DNA of 64,000 nt. Origin: Mastigias papua. Taxonomy: Eukaryota; Cnidaria; Scyphozoa; Rhizostomeae; Mastigiidae. The notes under the pieces were generated by a model, which was not told the origin of the DNA, made no database searches, and was given only the letters and a program-made list of their open reading frames with translations. Positions 24,301 to 36,439 of this stretch are shown piece after piece. Made by a program: the position numbers and the translations under genes. Where the stretch lies: positions 3,241,602 to 3,305,601 of the forward strand of contig OZ025279.1 in assembly GCA_964019165.1 (NCBI GenBank). Reading direction: 5' to 3'. Position 1 is the first letter of the stretch; each line of letters begins with the position of its first letter.

Positions 24301-24943
24301 GAATATTCAGTTCTGAAGAAATTGAGTGACAAAACTTGAGTTAACAATAGAGTGAAAGAGTAGGGAAGCCCAAGTATAAGAGATAGGAAAAAATGACACC
24401 TGTAAAGATTTACCACTTGTGTTATCTAATCTTCTTTTATAAAAAATTTCTAAACAGCAATACATGAAATAGAGAAAGACCAGCTCCACCCACAAAGCAT
24501 TTATTTCATCATGTAGCGCCTAGTTTAATTAAAATCCAAATAAAAACCAAAGGACTTGTTAGACTCTGCTAAGAATGTATCTTACAAATATATTGTTGCA
24601 TTTTTAAGACCAACATATTACTTGCTTTTGGGTTGCGTTCAAAATCAGTGTTACACACATGTAATCGTAAAAGTCAAAGGAGATGTCGAAGTGAGATCTT
24701 TTAGCTCAATAAATCATGAATTGAAATTCCAATGCTAAATAGAAGATTTGTGATATTTGCAAAGTTACCTGTTGGCTCTTTGTCTCCCCAGATATTACTA
24801 CAAAGAAAACTAAGCGTGTCCCATGTTAGCTGCATGGCACCTTCTATTGTCAGCTTAAAATCTAAATGAATCCAAGGACGTCTTGCAGTCTGAACGTCTG
24901 ACAATGCACACATGAAAACAAGAACAGTAATTAAATGTCTCAT
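11821..24943 (-). CDS. Secreted VWA-domain protein (VWA7/hemicentin-type), six exons
   Basis: Exons read 24943-24769, 20340-20153, 18406-18130, 16402-15982, 14003-13600 and 12395-11821. All junctions are GT-AG with matching phases (1,0,1,2,1), giving 2040 bp and 679 residues. Residues 1-20 form a signal peptide. The next ~100 residues (WIHLDFKLTIEGAM, then IARK-like DLARSSLARTLYGFF) resemble the VWA7 N-terminus. The VWA domain spans about 168-350, with the MIDAS motif DTTGS at 175-179, GGGDCAEM at 240-247 and ITDASAKDD at 269-277. Two beta-rich segments follow (FPLQIDEFAYNLQVTITT..., SLQLRLIDTKG...), as in the VWA7/hemicentin family. It probably acts extracellularly as an adhesion or matrix protein. 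Known VWA7 proteins carry a QDFYSHSNW/CSHGG stretch between the N-terminus and the VWA; I could not find it here, yet exons 2 and 3 join in frame without it. No transmembrane segment is visible near the C-terminus. Confidence 0.82.
13600..14003 (-). CDS. Exon 5 of VWA gene (basic linker and beta domain)
   Basis: The acceptor is CTTTCAG|ATCTTT and the donor AAAAG|GTGAGA. It begins with a very basic stretch (KRRPFFSAKNRRKNRGRRS, a possible proprotein-convertase site). After this comes FPLQIDEFAYNLQVTI...GTWMLLVPVETGKFDY...VIEFGYYYIL, the family's beta-sandwich after the VWA domain. Phase runs 2 to 1. Confidence 0.82.
14310..14540. repeat. Degenerate minisatellite shared with 23860-24035
   Basis: Units of about 60-65 bp contain aaagtacgctggttggt, then a cacaatggcaataacaattactggta-type tail. 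Related units (aaagcactctggttggtaaagtggccatta) occur at 23860-24035. Here they lie in intron 4 of the VWA gene, there in intron 1. Confidence 0.55.
14816..15560 (+). pseudogene. LINE (non-LTR retrotransposon) RT C-terminus and 3' tail, decayed
   Basis: The frame LETLKTLYIGIVEPDFRYCC, then SLWGCCGITELGHL and (after a stop) LQNQVKQIVTNSRFDAPSK, is the post-RT region of Jockey/CR1/L2-type LINEs (LKTLYxxxVxPxxxYCxxxWG...LQNRAxRIVT). Stops and frame changes follow. A GC-rich tail (ggggcccatagaaatc...accctccttaaatg) with (GAAAT)-like repeats ends it near 15560. It lies in intron 4 of the VWA gene on the opposite strand. Confidence 0.7.
15655..15850 (+). mobile_element. 3'-end fragment of another retroelement with (ATG)n tail
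   Basis: The frame FIEWTGVKMAKLVKSDRYRD, then AWKNVLEKGVAVAPRPDD* resembles the last residues of RTE-type LINE ORFs (DRxxWRxxV...). It is followed by atgataatgatgatg, the kind of short simple tail RTE elements carry. This is only a short fragment and the assignment is by eye. Confidence 0.4.
15982..16402 (-). CDS. Exon 4 of VWA gene (rest of VWA domain)
   Basis: The acceptor is CATACAG|GATTTG and the donor TTCAAG|GTAATG. FGPVVYRAEDQGKEF continues directly from SDPG, as in hemicentin VWA domains. GGGDCAEM and FVITDASAKDD supply the remaining MIDAS loops, and LAAFTSGQVFPL is the last strand/helix of the domain. Phase runs 1 to 2. Confidence 0.87.
16443..16735 (-). repeat. 15-mer array with ~169 bp higher-order period, intron 3 of VWA gene
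   Basis: Units such as acagacttaaacagaac repeat throughout. The block beginning acagatctaaaaggcac recurs 169 bp later (16443 and 16612), so the array was duplicated as a whole. It yields Phe/Leu/Ser-rich frames that are not genes. Confidence 0.85.
18130..18406 (-). CDS. Exon 3 of VWA gene (start of VWA domain, MIDAS DTTGS)
   Basis: The acceptor is TTCTAG|GCTTAC and the donor CCAG|GTAAAG. It encodes AYISGGSSPFAPGLN, corresponding to the family's GGINKDS region, then LAFAIDTTGSMKDDIKAAK with the metal-binding DxTxS motif, and ends FILSPFSDPG. Phase runs 0 to 1. Confidence 0.85.
20153..20340 (-). CDS. Exon 2 of VWA gene
   Basis: The acceptor is TTTTAG|GAAAATTC and the donor TTCAAG|GTGAAA. It codes for KFYEAAIQITKEVATAHAAA through DLARSSLARTLYGFFK. 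It enters in phase 1 and leaves in phase 0. The helical, Ala-rich segment corresponds to the region that precedes the QDFYSHSNW motif in VWA7 proteins. Confidence 0.72.
20400..23859. other. Intron 1 of VWA gene: no recognisable feature
   Basis: AT-rich sequence without supported coding potential; frames at 22831-23025 and 23351-23560 have no recognisable domain. A ccaggggtgt-type motif near 22883 and 23761 resembles dispersed repeat ends, but I could not pair it with a second end. Confidence 0.4.
23860..24035. repeat. Degenerate minisatellite, second locus
   Basis: About three units (agactctttggtcggttaaatgg..., aaagcactctggttggtaaagtgg..., taaggtatggttgtcagtac...) are related to the array at 14310-14540. 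Confidence 0.5.
24769..24943 (-). CDS. Exon 1 of VWA gene (signal peptide)
   Basis: It starts MRHLITVLVFMCALSDVQTA, a hydrophobic secretion signal, and continues RRPWIHLDFKLTIEGAMQLT to GDKEPTG. The donor is ACAG|GTAACT and the phase is 1. The first ATG of the frame is used. Confidence 0.75.
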
Positions 24944-25707
24944 TTTGTCGGTCTATATGCTTCCTTTGACTTGCTCACGAATTTAAGTGAAAACCCAACA
25001 ACAGGTTGCTCTGTCACCTTTGCAGATCATCCAAATCTGAGCTTAACGGTTTGATCTCTGTACCACCATACTAACAGTTCATTATACAGTGAGGTTTCTT
25101 CGCGGATTAATAGAAACCTCTAGAATTCTATAAGCGATGTCTTTAAGTTCGACGTATGTGAGCGTAATTGTGAATGAATATGTTAGTAATATTGCTTAGA
25201 AGCCCAAAGAAACAATAATGATTTAACTGACAAAATGGCTGCAAAATGACCTTTGATTGGATAACTGAGCCATTGTTACTATCCGCCAAACCGTGAAAAT
25301 AGGAATTTGTGTAGCTATAGACTAGTGCGACATCAACCGCTGACATAAACAGAACGACATTCATATCCTCCATAACTAGATTGGAAATGACGAGGAATTG
25401 CCAACAGGCATAAGTTCACGAAGGGTCAATCTATTTGCTAACTGACAATAGTAAAATTGTGACTAAATTTTCATCGTATTTTTTAATTTGCATAGCATAA
25501 ATAGTCGTATTTTCATAAGAATCAAAACGTGTCGTTGCTTTAACCAATTGATTTCTTTTAATATATGGAGATATCTCAGCTGATAAAGCGGGACATTCAA
25601 GATTGTTTCGCAATGCTCAATGAACATTCCATGATGAAATTCCTCTTCAATACCATTAAAAATGTGCCGTCAACTAAGAACTATTTCATCTTAGGTTCTA
25701 TCTTCTA

Positions 25708-26074
25708 AGTATATTCTCTTACTATAGTACAAAAAGTGGGAACATTCTTTTAGCATGCTGAAAGCCTTTTTCGTTCGACATTCGTCAGAGTATGAAACGT
25801 CAGATAAAGATCGAAAGGTGAACTGAAAAAAACTGCCAGCTGGCAACTGTCATTGTTTACTTGACGAGTGGTGAATAGGTTGGCAAATCATTGAGCCACA
25901 TGTATCCGCATCTGGCTATATGTTTCTGTTCACCTATCGGTCGTTATCCAACGTTTCATACTCTGACGAGTGTGGACGGAAAAAGCTTTCAGTACCCTAC
26001 AAGCATTTTCCTACTTTTTCGTGCTGTAGTGAAGTTCTGCAGTGGCTACAGAGTTTCCACGTATATTCTCTTAC
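25708..26074. mobile_element. Fold-back MITE with ~105 bp inverted arms
   Basis: The left arm (from tagtacaaaaagtggga, through gctgaaagc, cgtcagagtatgaaacg and aggtgaac) is repeated inverted on the right, ending near 26035 (cactacagcacgaaaaag in reverse). The spacer is about 100 bp. The 15-mer gtatattctcttact occurs on both sides (about 25709 and 26060), a possible target-site duplication or part of the element. A related half-copy lies at about 40874-40990. Confidence 0.7.
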
Positions 26075-28880
26075 TTTGAGCATTTGATGTACCTTCTGCT
26101 TTCACCAACGGCTGGACAAGAGTCTTCTAATGCAATTTAAGACAGCTGTTTTTATATATTGATATCTACTATGACAGATTCATTGGCTACTTGAAAAAAC
26201 TTAAATTCTTGAGAATTGCTTCAATTGCCGAGCTTGCAATGATGAAACTAGTTAGTGGAACATTTGATAATCGAAACAGTGACAATCGGTCTTTCAGAAA
26301 GTTACAAAGCTCTATAATTTACTTTACATATAGGAATGAGCAACTGATTTTACTTCCTTTTAGCTATGTATGTTGTAGATTTATATGCAAATGCTGCCGT
26401 TATTGACCTGGATTGGGCTCACATGAACTGACCTAAAGTAATATTGCCCAAGCGATAGATCATGCTTATCTCCCACTGTATTCTCTATGTGCTAACATTA
26501 TGAACGTTGGTGGTTCTTCAAAGCAATGCTGTTTCGATTCTAACAATTGTCATTTTGTCATACACCTTACATTTACCAGAAAAAGAACTTACAGTACAAT
26601 TCAGAGCACTTACAGTACACTGTATCTGCAGATCAACAGATGAAAACTGGTCATGTGCGTTAACAGCATACAGTTCTTTTATTAGAAGTGGTTTACAAAA
26701 AAGAACTTGACTGCTTACAAATGTATGAAAGTTCAATGCTGCATTTTTGAGACCAAAGCAAGTTCGTAAGTTCATATGCATTCAAAATACCACTTTTTAA
26801 GCAAGCCTATAGTCATTTAAATCTAATTATTAAATATTTCTTATATTAGCCTACGCATCCTAGTGCTATGTTCCCGCAGTGTCTGTCTAGCTGTCTGTCT
26901 GTGTAACAATGAAGTTTCAAACAAACTGAAATATTGGTAAGAAAGTCTAAAGAAGAAAGTTTTGACATGTAAATTATATAAATGTCCAGAAATTGTCAAT
27001 ATAGAACCAAAAATTCTTGTAAGTAAGAGATGTGCTTGCATTTTCATTTACAGACAGCATATTTCATTCCTTCAGGGTCATCCTATGAGACAATGCAGAT
27101 ATCTACGTCTATGGCACTGAGTTGTAGATTCTTTATCTTGCTTTATCTTAGTCTCATCGAACTTTCTTTAATCTAGCAATGTATATCCTATTAGAGTAAC
27201 TGGCTTATTTTTACTTTGAGACTAACGGGCAGATTATTATCCTGCATTGGTTAGATTCAGTTGTTAAAAATAATGAGATATATGCCACTAGACTTCGAAT
27301 AAGGCCAATTCAAATTAAAGAACTACTCCAATCGGTAAACACATCTGAGATATCCTGCAAATAATTTGCCTACGGCTTCACGAGTAACAGGCATTTTTGC
27401 ATTCGCACACAAACAAGTGAAATCTAAGAGTGAGGGTAATGGAGAGATTGGTATAACAGAGATGATATATCATCATACAGTGACGACTTTGCATATCTTA
27501 TTGTTGTGAGCCATTTCTCTCAGAATGTGTTGGGAACTGTGCACAATACTCTTCTCTATTCAAACGATACTCTAAATGCAATATTAATGAAGGACAAATG
27601 ATGACAAAGATAATATTGAACAAGCATCTTTATCTATAATAGAGAACTTCAGGCCTGACAAACCCGAACATGCTATACAAGTACTGATGACATTACTAAA
27701 ATTATTGATACAGGGCAAATTTTAGTGAACGCCTTGTGCTTTCCACTATTGCAAAAATAATATATTTATTCTTTATGCAGGCTCTTTTCCTACGAGCAAT
27801 AAAAAAAATGAAAATTACAAGCATTATTTTTTATATCAGTGGTGCTTTTACTGTTCTTTTTAATAAGTACTTGCTATCATTCGTACCATTTCTATCTTCA
27901 TTTCATGAACGTTTAAATCTAATGGGTTAACCTAATTCAATTATTTTTTCCAAAGTTATGAGTAACTCTATGTCAATGTCTGGTTCACTATGGTATAACA
28001 TGATATCACAAGAATTTTCTCCAGTTTTCAGTTGTAGGAGGGTTGGAGTATACCAGAGGGGAAAGATACTTTACTACGAGATAATTATACTAGAGGCTAG
28101 AATAGATTGTGGGATAGTTTAAAGTTTATAAAGGAATAGTTAAACAAATCGAGTGCTGAAACCAAAGTTCACAGTGATGCAGTTAATCTGTGTTGAAAAA
28201 AATATTGCTCGTAGGGAAGCATTTTATTTCCTAAGCTTTGTTTTATATATTACAATAAATCCTTTAAAGGAACACAGGCAAGTTAATTGATTATATGGTT
28301 TTTCACAAGGAATGGTTTATGAGGAGTGTGTACATCACGAAGGCCAAAAGGTTAAAGAAACCTGTAGTACTTAAAACAACATTCAGTTTGGAATATTTTT
28401 GTACATAAAATTTCCAGAGCGCTAATTGTGCAGTTAACACTAAGGAACCATTGAAGAACTTTTGATGCGCCAATGTGATCAAATATGTCCAAAAATAAGG
28501 AACTTTAATAGCGTTCATTATGAAAATGAATGTGTATGTGTGAGGTGCAAAGAGAGAAAGAGCTTCTTATAGCAGCGAATTCTCACTACGTCAGACACTC
28601 TTCATTTCAATATGAACTTTCCAGTCGTAAAAGTAAGTGAAGAGAGGGACAGCCAAGCCGAATGACAATAAATGTCCGTTATGTTTGGCACATTATGGTG
28701 TAAGGAACAGTAATAGCCTTATCTTCATGACTGGAGAATGGTGTTGCATACAAAAAATTTACATACTGGAAAGAATTCTATGCGACTAGCCTCGAAGCTG
28801 TGAAGAAGTATTCAACAGACGAAGGATTCTATTGAATATTGGGCATTGAATATCGATTGAATACTGTTTTCCAATTTGCA
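26075..28880. other. Non-coding, nothing recognised
   Basis: Only short AT-rich frames are present. I see no domain, splice-consistent exon pair or repeat structure. Confidence 0.4.
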
Positions 28881-28884
28881 GTTA

Positions 28885-29115
28885 CATGCTGGCGACCTTC
28901 GCAGGCAATGGTGTTTGCGGCATTCACTGCACATTGGAAACACACCACCTGCGGCTTTCACCAGGAGCCGCAGGCACTGCTACAAAAGTTGAAGACATTT
29001 ATACATTGTTCCTGGTACCACCGGCAGTGGCAGATAGTATGTTTGCAATGTGCCGCAAGAGCCGTATATACCATTACCTGAGATAGTCGCCGTTAGTTAA
29101 CGGCACATTGCAAAC
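28885..29115 (+). other. Local GC-rich patch with 15-bp inverted repeat
   Basis: Two overlapping plus-strand frames of 66 and 80 codons cover a patch clearly richer in G+C than its surroundings. A perfect inverted repeat, gtttgcaatgtgccg and cggcacattgcaaac, with a ~47 bp spacer lies at about 29039-29116. I do not recognise the protein. It could be an exon or a transposon end. Confidence 0.35.
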
Positions 29116-29116
29116 C

Positions 29117-31760
29117 AGGCTTTAAGCCAAAAGCCCTTAGAAAAGTTAAAAACTTGGCAGGGATTAATTTTAAATGTGTGATGATAATAACGAGGATGCA
29201 GGCTGGACTGTATGACCTGGCTGGAAACATATTCTGAAGATCCTTTTAGTAGGTCAGCGATATAGACTTGTGAAGGGACCTACCAATGTGAGAGTAGCTT
29301 TTTTCAGGCACGGAATGTCGCTGATCAGCTTAACAACAGTTATGTAATTTATTACTTTGACGAAACTTGCCAAAATGGCCGCCCTCATTTAACTGGTTAA
29401 CCTACAGAGCTAAACCCAATGAAAACCTCCTTCAGTTATTTTGGACTCTCTTCAATGCTCCTCCTACAGGTACGAATACAGGAAGTCGCTAATGCACCAT
29501 GAGTTACCTTGCATAAGTTGCTGAGAGATTTTGATATTGACATCTTCATCTAAAGCATAAAAGTTATGGCTGTTACATAATATGTGGATATGAGATGGTA
29601 GATACAAAATGGCTCATGCATACATCAAATGAACGCAGTGTGTATTGTAATACAGGATGCATTTCTGGCCAATACTCAGATTCAGATTTTCATTTCTACC
29701 AATAGCCTACGTACATATACATTGCATAGGTAAAAACAGCTATTGAGGAAAAAGCATAGAACGTAAACATAACATGGGTAGAGCTAAAACTGCTTAAAAC
29801 AATAAGAAGAATGAGTGCAATAGACAAGGAACAAACAAACAAACAAAATTTACTCTAGGTCTACTTATTCTATGGCTATAATAGTCAATGCATATATTAA
29901 TCAAAATTTGCGGTCTAATTTAATAAAGTATTAAAGATTACATTGTTTCATTTTGTGAATAGCTATTTTCTAGACACATAGTTATAAACTGAAATATATT
30001 CTGATCGCAAATTTAGCCATTTTGCTGCAGAAAAATGAATTCTGCCGTCTCATCGAGTTTGTTAAAACATTTGTTCTCTAGAGATATTTTTGCAAAGTTC
30101 TTTTCTCTCAGAGGTATGCTTAATTTGCATCTCAAAATGTACAATGAAGTTCGTCCACTGTTTCTCAGCATGTGGTACAAATTCGTTGATTTGGACTTAG
30201 TTTTGGCCTTTGATATCTCTGAGCTTCGTTTTTAAGTTTATGATCCAATAATCGAAATGCACTTATTGCTTTCCGCATAGTCGGGTATTTTAGTCTTATA
30301 TTATATTTTTGCATCCCAAAATCATTCTTAAACATCAAGTAAATGCGCATTTTCGGTTGGTGTCTTAGATTTGACATGGCATCCTGTACACTGACATCAG
30401 TAATACGTTGATGTACGTAGCTTATTTGTTGTCAATGGGGATGACTGTTCGTTAAGTACATTGTTATGGGAAATTTCCCATATATCGCCTAAATCATGCT
30501 TTACAATAATTTCTTTCATATTTTTGCGTCCAAGTGAGCCTATTAGTTATATTTTCCGTATAAATCGGTTTAAGAATAGCATTTATTTTGCGTCTTTATT
30601 TATGGTAGGTAAGCAATGACAAATGATGACTATCAAAATTAGGAATATAGTAAAGCATAGTTTCTTGAAATAGCTTTAAAAGCTATAGTTTATAAATATA
30701 GTAGTATTGTAAGTATTATTCTTTCACTACCATGAAGTTTCAAAAAAATTATTGTTAGTGTAGAATAGAAAGCAAGAAATCAAATCAAAAGGAAATGATA
30801 GTCAAAAAGACTGAATAGGCTTGTTTCGCAAAGAGAATTGACCTGTTGATCAAATAAGAGCAGCCTGTATTGTTTTAATGGACTCGAAGTCAAACGCAGC
30901 TAATGGGAAGGGAGCTTATAGTTTATTTATGATAAGGGTTGCCTGACTTCCCTCTCTAAAAAACCATTAGGCAATGCTAAGCAAGAAAGAGACAAACCCA
31001 AGTTTCGTTAGCAAGTTGAGTTAAATTCTGACACCAAATGTTGCATTACTTGAAAACCAATGACAAGTTTTTTACTTCCTTTGGTCAAATCTGTGAAAGC
31101 TTATATAGACACAGTGTCTGAGAACTAACCGAGGCTTTTCTTCCGAACTGCTACTAAACTGAAATGCTGTTTCTATATGTTTACTAAACCAGGAAGTGGC
31201 AAAAGTAGTTCTTGGTAGAAGACTTAGTGTTTATTGAGTGACGACTCTGATAGTAGTACTATTCTACTGTGAGCAGAAGAAATTCTCTACACTTCCTTAT
31301 TCATTAGATAAAAAAGAACATGAGCAAGTATAATTCAAAGGTGCTGTGGTACAATCTGCCAATTGTGCTCAACTGAGCAGATTTTGGGGGGGATCTAATC
31401 CCCTTTCCAATGAGCGCATGCCAGTTTGGTAAAGTCAAAATGAATTGGTATGAGCCAACACTCTATGACAAATTTGAACAGTGTGAATGAAATGTTGGGT
31501 ACGGTCATTAGGCGCGGTGATGACAGTGACACAGGAATAGGCTAACAATAGCGGATTCCTCCTTAGCACTTTAGGAAGGCACACTGTATACAACCCAATA
31601 GGGATCTTGGTAGAAACGAGTGTATTTCAAACAGAGCTAACCAAAAACAATGAAAAAGATAGTAATTAATCCAGAATACTAAGTCAATAAATGTTAGCAT
31701 CATATTCAAAAGAGGTATTTGCAAAGAAGTGATATAAATACTTCTACTCTAGGAACATGA
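29117..31760. other. Non-coding, nothing recognised
   Basis: No supported gene, repeat or element was found. Short frames here have no domain signature. Confidence 0.4.
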
Positions 31761-31763
31761 AGA

Positions 31764-31900
31764 AAGGCTGAGTGGGTTGACAGCTCGTCTGATGTGCGGA
31801 TGTTTGATGTTTCGAGTTGCACCTCTACCCGTAATTTGAATGATAACTTGCTGGGTTTCTGGTGGACACAGTGAGGAATTATTGGCTGTAAGGAAAGACG
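31764..31900 (+). repeat. Possible tRNA-derived SINE
   Basis: ggctgagtgggttgacagc resembles a pol III A box and gtttcgagttgc, about 45 bp on, resembles a B box. An unrelated body follows. The match is moderate and no tail or target duplication was identified. Confidence 0.35.
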
Positions 31901-34900
31901 CCGGTCACGCTACCTCACGATGCCAATGATCTAGGATAAGGTCCTTTATAACAGGCACTCTTCTTTTTATGGAATCGTGCCTGGGACTAAATTTACTTTT
32001 ACCTAGGTATCGAAATCAAATAAAATTTGACGAAGGATGTTCAATTGCTGGCTGGTACGGGCTCATACTCATACATTGGGTCATAACGATGTATCTACTG
32101 GAACTCTGTTGGAACTTGGAATTAATAGCAAAAGTGTGCAAATTTCAATTTGAAAATTATGAGTAAACTGTAAGCAAGTTCAACTCCATTTTCAACCAAG
32201 TAGAATTCGAATATAAGAGTAGAAGCTACAAACATCTCTGAAGTAAACTAAGTGAAATTTACTTCATTGACAGTTGAGGATACAACTTCTCGGTGGACAA
32301 TATCTTTCTCATTTCTAGTTATATGCTGCAACTGAATTTGCACTTGCAAAGAAAATAAGGGTATTTCGATATATTTTGAAATATAATTTCAAGAATTGCA
32401 CATTCTGGTACATTGAAAAGTCCATTCAAAGCAATTATTATGAATTTATAGTCATTAAGTATCAGTTTCCCTCATTGACAGTGATCAAATAGCCAAAGTT
32501 TCTTTGACTATGAGCATAACCTGGAGTTATGATCCTTTAGACAATCAAATTCGATCATTACATAAATCTCACCTAACCCAATTGCTACTTATCTAACCTT
32601 ACTTTACTTGAGTCCTGTGCCCTCATGTAGGCTTGATTTGTCAAAGAGATGCCAGCAAAAAGCTTAAAATTATCCTTATCTTAATTACTATAGCTGTGGC
32701 TAAGCCTGCATTAAGTTAAGAAAGCTTTTTTATCAAGATTAACCAGAAGTGAAGAAATGAGACTGACATGTCAAACGGTGAAGATACTTAAGTAAATTTA
32801 GATAGAAATTATTTTTCTTAGCTTGATAAAGATCTAGGCCTAGCAACAGCCAGTTGGTCCTCCAGAAACTGACCAGCTAGTTGAATCTTTGATCTGCTGT
32901 TCTAGTCAATGAAGAGTCCTCCCGTACAAAAATTTACTGCTGTCTACTTTATATAGTTTGCTTAAACATGGTCATTTAAACAATTCTTTTTTATCGTTGG
33001 CCTGAATTGAAAGGTAACCTGTTGAAACCAAAATTTGATGAAGTGCCTGAATTTTTGACGATCGATTAAGAAGACGTGTAGAAGGCTTCCGTAGCATATA
33101 TGTCAGAGGTGTTTTTGAATGTTGTGATTTGAAATACATGTCAATATGGAGTGCAGAATCTGATGACTTATATCATGTCTGAAAGCAAATTTGCATAGAA
33201 AATGGCAAATAGTCTATTAAGTTACTGTATTGCTAGGATTCCCTTAAGGATCATGCCTAGGCTCATTACTGCTCTTTGATTTTAGGTGATATGCAACAAC
33301 CTAGTACGATTGCTATAATAACTATGACGTTCACAGATAATAATATTCTTATGTAATCTCGCAAAAGTATAGATAACATGAATACGGTAGTGTTAAAATA
33401 ATACTTATTGTAATAGACTTCTAGAGCATGATGCTATGATGATGATGTGGCGAGCTTGCAATGGTTAAATTGATGTCATCATTCCAGATTTCTCTAACGT
33501 GTCAAGAAAATACTTTTGGTATTTGCACTTGTAATGCCTGCATATATAAGAAGACTTCTGCCTTAAGTACCCTACAAATTGTTATCTACGTCTCAGTGAA
33601 TCATAACTGATGCTTTGCCACACTGTTAAGTTTACTGCAAGGAAAGCGTATCCAGACTTTCTGGAAAAGTGAGGACTAGATGGCAGAAATCTTCTACCTT
33701 TTCTGTGTCTTGATTGATAGCTTTCCAGACACACCTACCCAAAAGTTACATATGCCAAGTATGATTGAGGTGGATTGAGATGATCAACCATGGAGCAAGA
33801 TGCACCTTGCTTAGTAATGAACCTAATTAGCAAGACTCCTCAGTAACCAAGAGAATCCTTCGCAGCTCCTGAACAAAATTCACACAAACTATATTCTGAT
33901 CATGCCCCAATAGAAGAATGATACACAAGAGTTCACGTAAACCCAGTGGAAATCTTCTGTACCGTACTATACTATGACAAACTTTGGTCACGCCCTGCAC
34001 AGCTTTGTGACCACGCCCTGTGACTCTCAATAATTGTACGTTTTACAATTTGTTGCTTGAAGCTATGCTAAATCGTGCTAAAGTTACTTCTGACATACCT
34101 TGAATTATAGCCTGTTTGTTTCTACAGAACTTCAGTACAGTTCTGTAGTGAATACCACATGAAAGAATTTTTTTTCTAAGAGCCCTGAAGCTGAAATTTC
34201 ATTGGTTGAGTCCCCGAAATAAGAGCATCAAGGGGACTGAAAGTAGGGATGGTTAATATATAATAGATTTCATATTATTTGAATTTAAAAATTCAAGCTG
34301 CTTTCAACAATTGTCAAACAAGATAATTAAACAAGGATTCTAACCTAAAGGTGTTCTCAACAGTTGTCAAGAATTCTGCTGCTGAAAACAGTTTTAATGT
34401 ATGCAAGGCATGTACTGTATGTTAGAACTTTTTCAAGAACCTAACAGGCTGGAAATAAGAATACCAGCCCTTTAATAAAGAACCTATTTGGGCTGCCCAG
34501 AAAAAACCTAGGTTCTTTTATGCAGGTTTCTACTGTATAAAACTCCGGATAACGACCGGAAGGGAGACGAATAGACATTTATCATTTACAAATCAATATT
34601 TGGCCTTCTCCCAAAAAATATTGCAGAAAAGTTCCAACACTTCTTTAATGTAGGCACTTCTTGCAACCAATAGGCTGCATCAGGAATGCAATTTTTCTTA
34701 AACCAACAGATTGTCCTGATTGCCAATGGTGCGCTACCAAATTTGTTGCGTTGCGACGTCACATGGTGACCAGGTTTGTCTTTAGCAGTTAGAGAATTCT
34801 AAGGGTTTCTGAACATTTTTTGGCTTGATTTTCTTCGAAAATAGGATATTCTATTTGCCCATAGGAGATGACAATGCTACTGTAAGAGAATACTTGTAAG

Positions 34901-35923
34901 ACAAAATCTTTTATACTGAATTTATCACAGCGTGACACATATTGTTACTTTCTTTGTCATACAAGCTGCAAGGAACTGTTTTAAAAAAAAAACTCCATTC
35001 CCTAGGTATATGAAGGGATCTTTCGTACAATAAAAATTTCAGGAAAAGTCAAAGGCGCCAGTTGATATAATGCCTGCATACACTATGGCCTGACAGTTTT
35101 CCGAAATTTTCTAATTTTTCTCAAGAGTTTTGATCAAAATTAAAAAGCAATCAACAGCATTTTAAATCTGAAATATACTAATCGGAAACGAGTATCCTTT
35201 AAGGCTTCAATATATGCGAGTATCAAAGTTTAAGCTTTCTTTTGATTTTTAAAATTTCAAGAGTGAGGTGTGGAATGGTTGAAGGTCACAGTATGGAAAG
35301 ATAGCCAAACAGGATGAAGGTAATTCAGAGTTTCAACATTGCCCAAAGTTGACAGAACTTTTAAATTTCCTGGACCAAGCGCACGTTTATCAAGGCCATA
35401 AAGTGTAGACAAAGCCACCCTGATTAAAATAGGCACTACTTTCACCTATCTTTTAATTTGGAGCCTATGTAAAATTGTTTGGGTAAGTCTAATAGGATGG
35501 ATGTAGAAAAGAGCCTTAATTTTTAGCTTTGAAAGTGCAACTTTTCTTTACATCTTTAGCTAAGGTTGGAATTAGAATTGGAAAGTGTCATTATGAAGCA
35601 ATAGTAAATATGGTCAACATGGTATTTTGTAGTGAAGTACCATATGATCAGCTTGAATAGAAACAATAAAGACCACAGTTTTGGATAAAAACAGATGTTC
35701 GTAAAAATGCTTTAGACTTCAAACGGAAAGTAAAATGCTTCAGATTTTGAATGATCACATGAATGCGTCGAAGTTCTGCAGAAACACCGAGACGTGAAAA
35801 GAGGTACATGTTTAGCATTCAGTTTGAAAAAGCGAAGGAAAAATAATGGAAAGAGCTCTTGAAATGAAATCGTTCTAGGCATCGAAACAAGGAAACAATT
35901 AATGTGACTTTTAATGTAACTAA
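31901..35923. other. Non-coding, nothing recognised
   Basis: No gene is supported. The frames at 31969-32166, 33827-34030 and 35257-35445 lack recognisable motifs. Confidence 0.4.
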
Positions 35924-36023
35924 CCATGTACCCTTGTGAATAACCACGTACCCTTGGGAATGACCACGTACCCTTGGGAATGACCACGTACCATTGGGAA
36001 TGACCACGTACCCTTAGGAATGA
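35924..36023 (+). repeat. 20-bp tandem repeat, 5 copies
   Basis: Five head-to-tail copies of accacgtacccttgggaatg differ at only one or two positions each. The 130-codon minus-strand frame across it is a repeat artefact. Confidence 0.95.
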
Positions 36024-36439
36024 GCTACTGGAAAGGTCAATAACTACCGCTCCTGCACTGTGAACAAATTTGTATGGGAAAGGTCTACTCAAAATGCTAC
36101 TCACTGCAAAGAGCTACTCAATTTTTCGCGGCATTTTTTAACAAAACCTCTGATTTAAAGCAAGAATACTTGTAGCAAGACGCAGACAACTGCTATTGTT
36201 CGGCATTATAGCGTCTTGTGACCCCTTTAGTGGGCATAGTCCACTTGGGATTTTTTAAAAATCATATTCTTTTGATTTCAAGTAAACACCGCTTCTAAAT
36301 ATAAAGATAGGGCCTTTCTAGATAAAAACCGCGGATGAAATCATTAATATAAGTGTGAGAATCTTCAGTGACTTAATGTCTCCTAAGGTAAACGCATACA
36401 GCTACTACAAGTTACAAACCTTACAGAACAAAAGCAAGG

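Noticed and set aside
35712..36104. 130-codon minus-strand frame
   Set aside because: Its middle is only the 20-bp tandem repeat; flanks show no domain.
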